Positions 5,107-5,465 of a stretch of DNA of 5,465 nt are shown one piece after another. The notes beneath the pieces were generated by a model. The model was not told where the DNA came from. It did no database searches and worked only from the letters and a program-made list of their open reading frames with translations. Location: positions 1 to 5,465 of the forward strand of contig JAOPYP010000679.1 in NCBI GenBank assembly GCA_025964635.1. Direction: 5' to 3'. This stretch comes from Actinomycetes bacterium (GTDB lineage: Bacteria; Actinomycetota; Actinomycetes; Streptosporangiales; Streptosporangiaceae). How positions within the stretch are numbered: position 1 is the stretch's first letter; each line of letters starts with the position of its first letter. The translations under genes were made by a program, and so were the position numbers.

Positions 5107-5160
5107 ATGAAGATCGCGGTCATCGGGATGCGGCACATCGGGGGCACCGGCCAGCCATGA
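5107..5160 (+). pseudogene. Stub resembling the N-terminus of an NAD(P)-binding Rossmann protein
   Basis: A 17-codon ORF, MKIAVIGMRHIGGTGQP followed by TGA, with CAGGG seven bases before the ATG. Proteins of the NAD-dependent epimerase/NmrA type commonly begin MKIAVIGGTG. That start is restored exactly if the 15 bases lying between the two copies of ATCGGG (including one copy) are removed. After the TGA no further coding sequence in the same orientation is recognisable, because the minus-strand gene's stop lies four bases beyond. I infer a decayed or truncated gene that once followed the Zn-dehydrogenase. A chance short ORF or a true small peptide cannot be excluded. Confidence 0.35.
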
Positions 5161-5163
5161 TCG

Positions 5164-5465
5164 CTAACCGCGGTCACGCGGAACCGGCCCGAGCCGCCTG
5201 AGGGCCCGGCGCGCCCTCTGCAGGGCGCTCTGCGTCTCGCGGAGCCTGCGCCGGGCCTCGGTGACCCGGAGGTGGGCCTCGTCCAGCTGGGATTCGAGGG
5301 CCCGGACGTTGTCGCGCTCGTCCTGCTCGGTCTGAGCCGCCCGGTCCGCAGCCTCGCTGGCCTCGGCCACCGTCTGCTCTGCCTCGGCGATCACCCGCCG
5401 CCGGTCCTCAGCCACCCGGTACTGCTCGGCCGCCCGGGCCGCCCGGGCCGCCTCCTGGGCTTCCT
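5164..5465 (-). CDS. C-terminal coiled-coil region of an unidentified protein (N-terminus beyond window)
   Basis: The frame is open from the right edge for 99 codons to a TAG at 5166-5164. The visible sequence is almost wholly Ala, Glu, Arg and Gln with Leu/Val spaced in heptad fashion, for example EAQEAARAARAAEQYRVAED, then EAEQTVAEASEAADRAAQTE, and LESQLDEAHLRVTEARRRL. Proline appears only in the last residues (LGPVPRDRG), which mark the end of the helix. This is a long alpha-helical coiled coil; no enzyme motif, signal or membrane segment is visible. An in-frame GTG at 5415 could be read as a start, but the same coiled-coil character continues upstream of it without a stop and it lacks a clear ribosome-binding site, so it is probably internal. 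Coiled-coil low complexity prevents family assignment; DivIVA-like, PspA-like or scaffold proteins are all possible. It converges on the Zn-dehydrogenase and its stub. Confidence 0.65.
   Translation of the reverse strand, partial: EAQEAARAARAAEQYRVAEDRRRVIAEAEQTVAEASEAADRAAQTEQDERDNVRALESQLDEAHLRVTEARRRLRETQSALQRARRALRRLGPVPRDRG
5431..5448 (-). repeat. Tandem 9-bp repeat in the coiled-coil gene
   Basis: CGCCCGGGC occurs twice back to back (5431-5439, 5440-5448) and, on the minus strand, encodes a repeated Ala-Arg-Ala step (RAARAA). Short in-frame repeats of this kind are common in coiled-coil genes and can change length by slippage. Confidence 0.6.

Noticed and set aside
5164..5415. Complete 83-residue coiled-coil protein starting at GTG 5415
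   Set aside because: The same helical, heptad-like sequence continues upstream to the window edge without a stop and no good ribosome-binding site precedes this GTG. A partial larger gene is more likely.
1..5465. Search by eye for tRNA, rRNA, CRISPR, insertion-sequence ends, phage or defence genes, and biosynthetic modules
   Set aside because: None seen. Gene content is ordinary metabolism, and no set of unknown genes forms a believable new system here.

Overview
The window is very GC-rich, uses G/C-ending codons heavily, and starts several genes with GTG. Three genes appear to lack a leader, with a TANNNT-like -10 hexamer six bases before the start codon. Together these point to an actinomycete chromosome, probably a soil actinobacterium; genus cannot be decided from the sequence. 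There is no tRNA, rRNA, CRISPR array, insertion sequence, phage gene or toxin/defence module. It reads as an ordinary metabolic region with a few odd spots.

Layout. (1) Bases 1-343, minus strand: a MmcQ/YjbR-family protein cut by the left edge. A 77-bp divergent promoter region separates it from (2) 421-1239, plus strand: a cysteine transglutaminase-like protein with a visible Cys-His-Asp triad. (3) 1240-1310: convergent gap with a small hairpin and three imperfect 14-bp tandem units. (4) 1311-2429, minus: an FAD-dependent amino-acid/amine oxidase of the DAO fold. (5) 2430-2609: a 180-bp divergent gap. (6) 2610-3194, plus: a RibD-C/dihydrofolate-reductase-like protein with a perfect Shine-Dalgarno sequence and noticeably lower GC3 than its neighbours. 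(7) 3195-3276: convergent gap with hairpins next to both stop codons. (8) 3277-3954, minus: a classical short-chain dehydrogenase (SDR). (9) 3955-4058: divergent control region with a small inverted repeat. (10) 4059-5072, plus: a zinc-dependent medium-chain alcohol/polyol dehydrogenase (MDR). (11) 5073-5163: what looks like the stub of a lost downstream gene, a 17-codon ORF resembling the start of an NAD(P)-binding Rossmann protein. (12) 5164 to the right edge, minus: the C-terminal coiled coil of an unidentified protein.

How they work together. The only pair that looks functionally linked is the divergent SDR and Zn-dehydrogenase. The SDR resembles enzymes I associate with oxidation of sugar-acid intermediates, and the MDR resembles polyol/threonine-type dehydrogenases, so a carbohydrate or polyol oxidation module is a reasonable inference. 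The Rossmann stub behind the MDR may be a relic of a third member. The remaining genes appear to be independent single-gene units. No new multi-gene system is convincingly visible; the best leads are the stub at 5107-5160, the 14-bp tandem units at 1268-1309, and the SDR/MDR pair.
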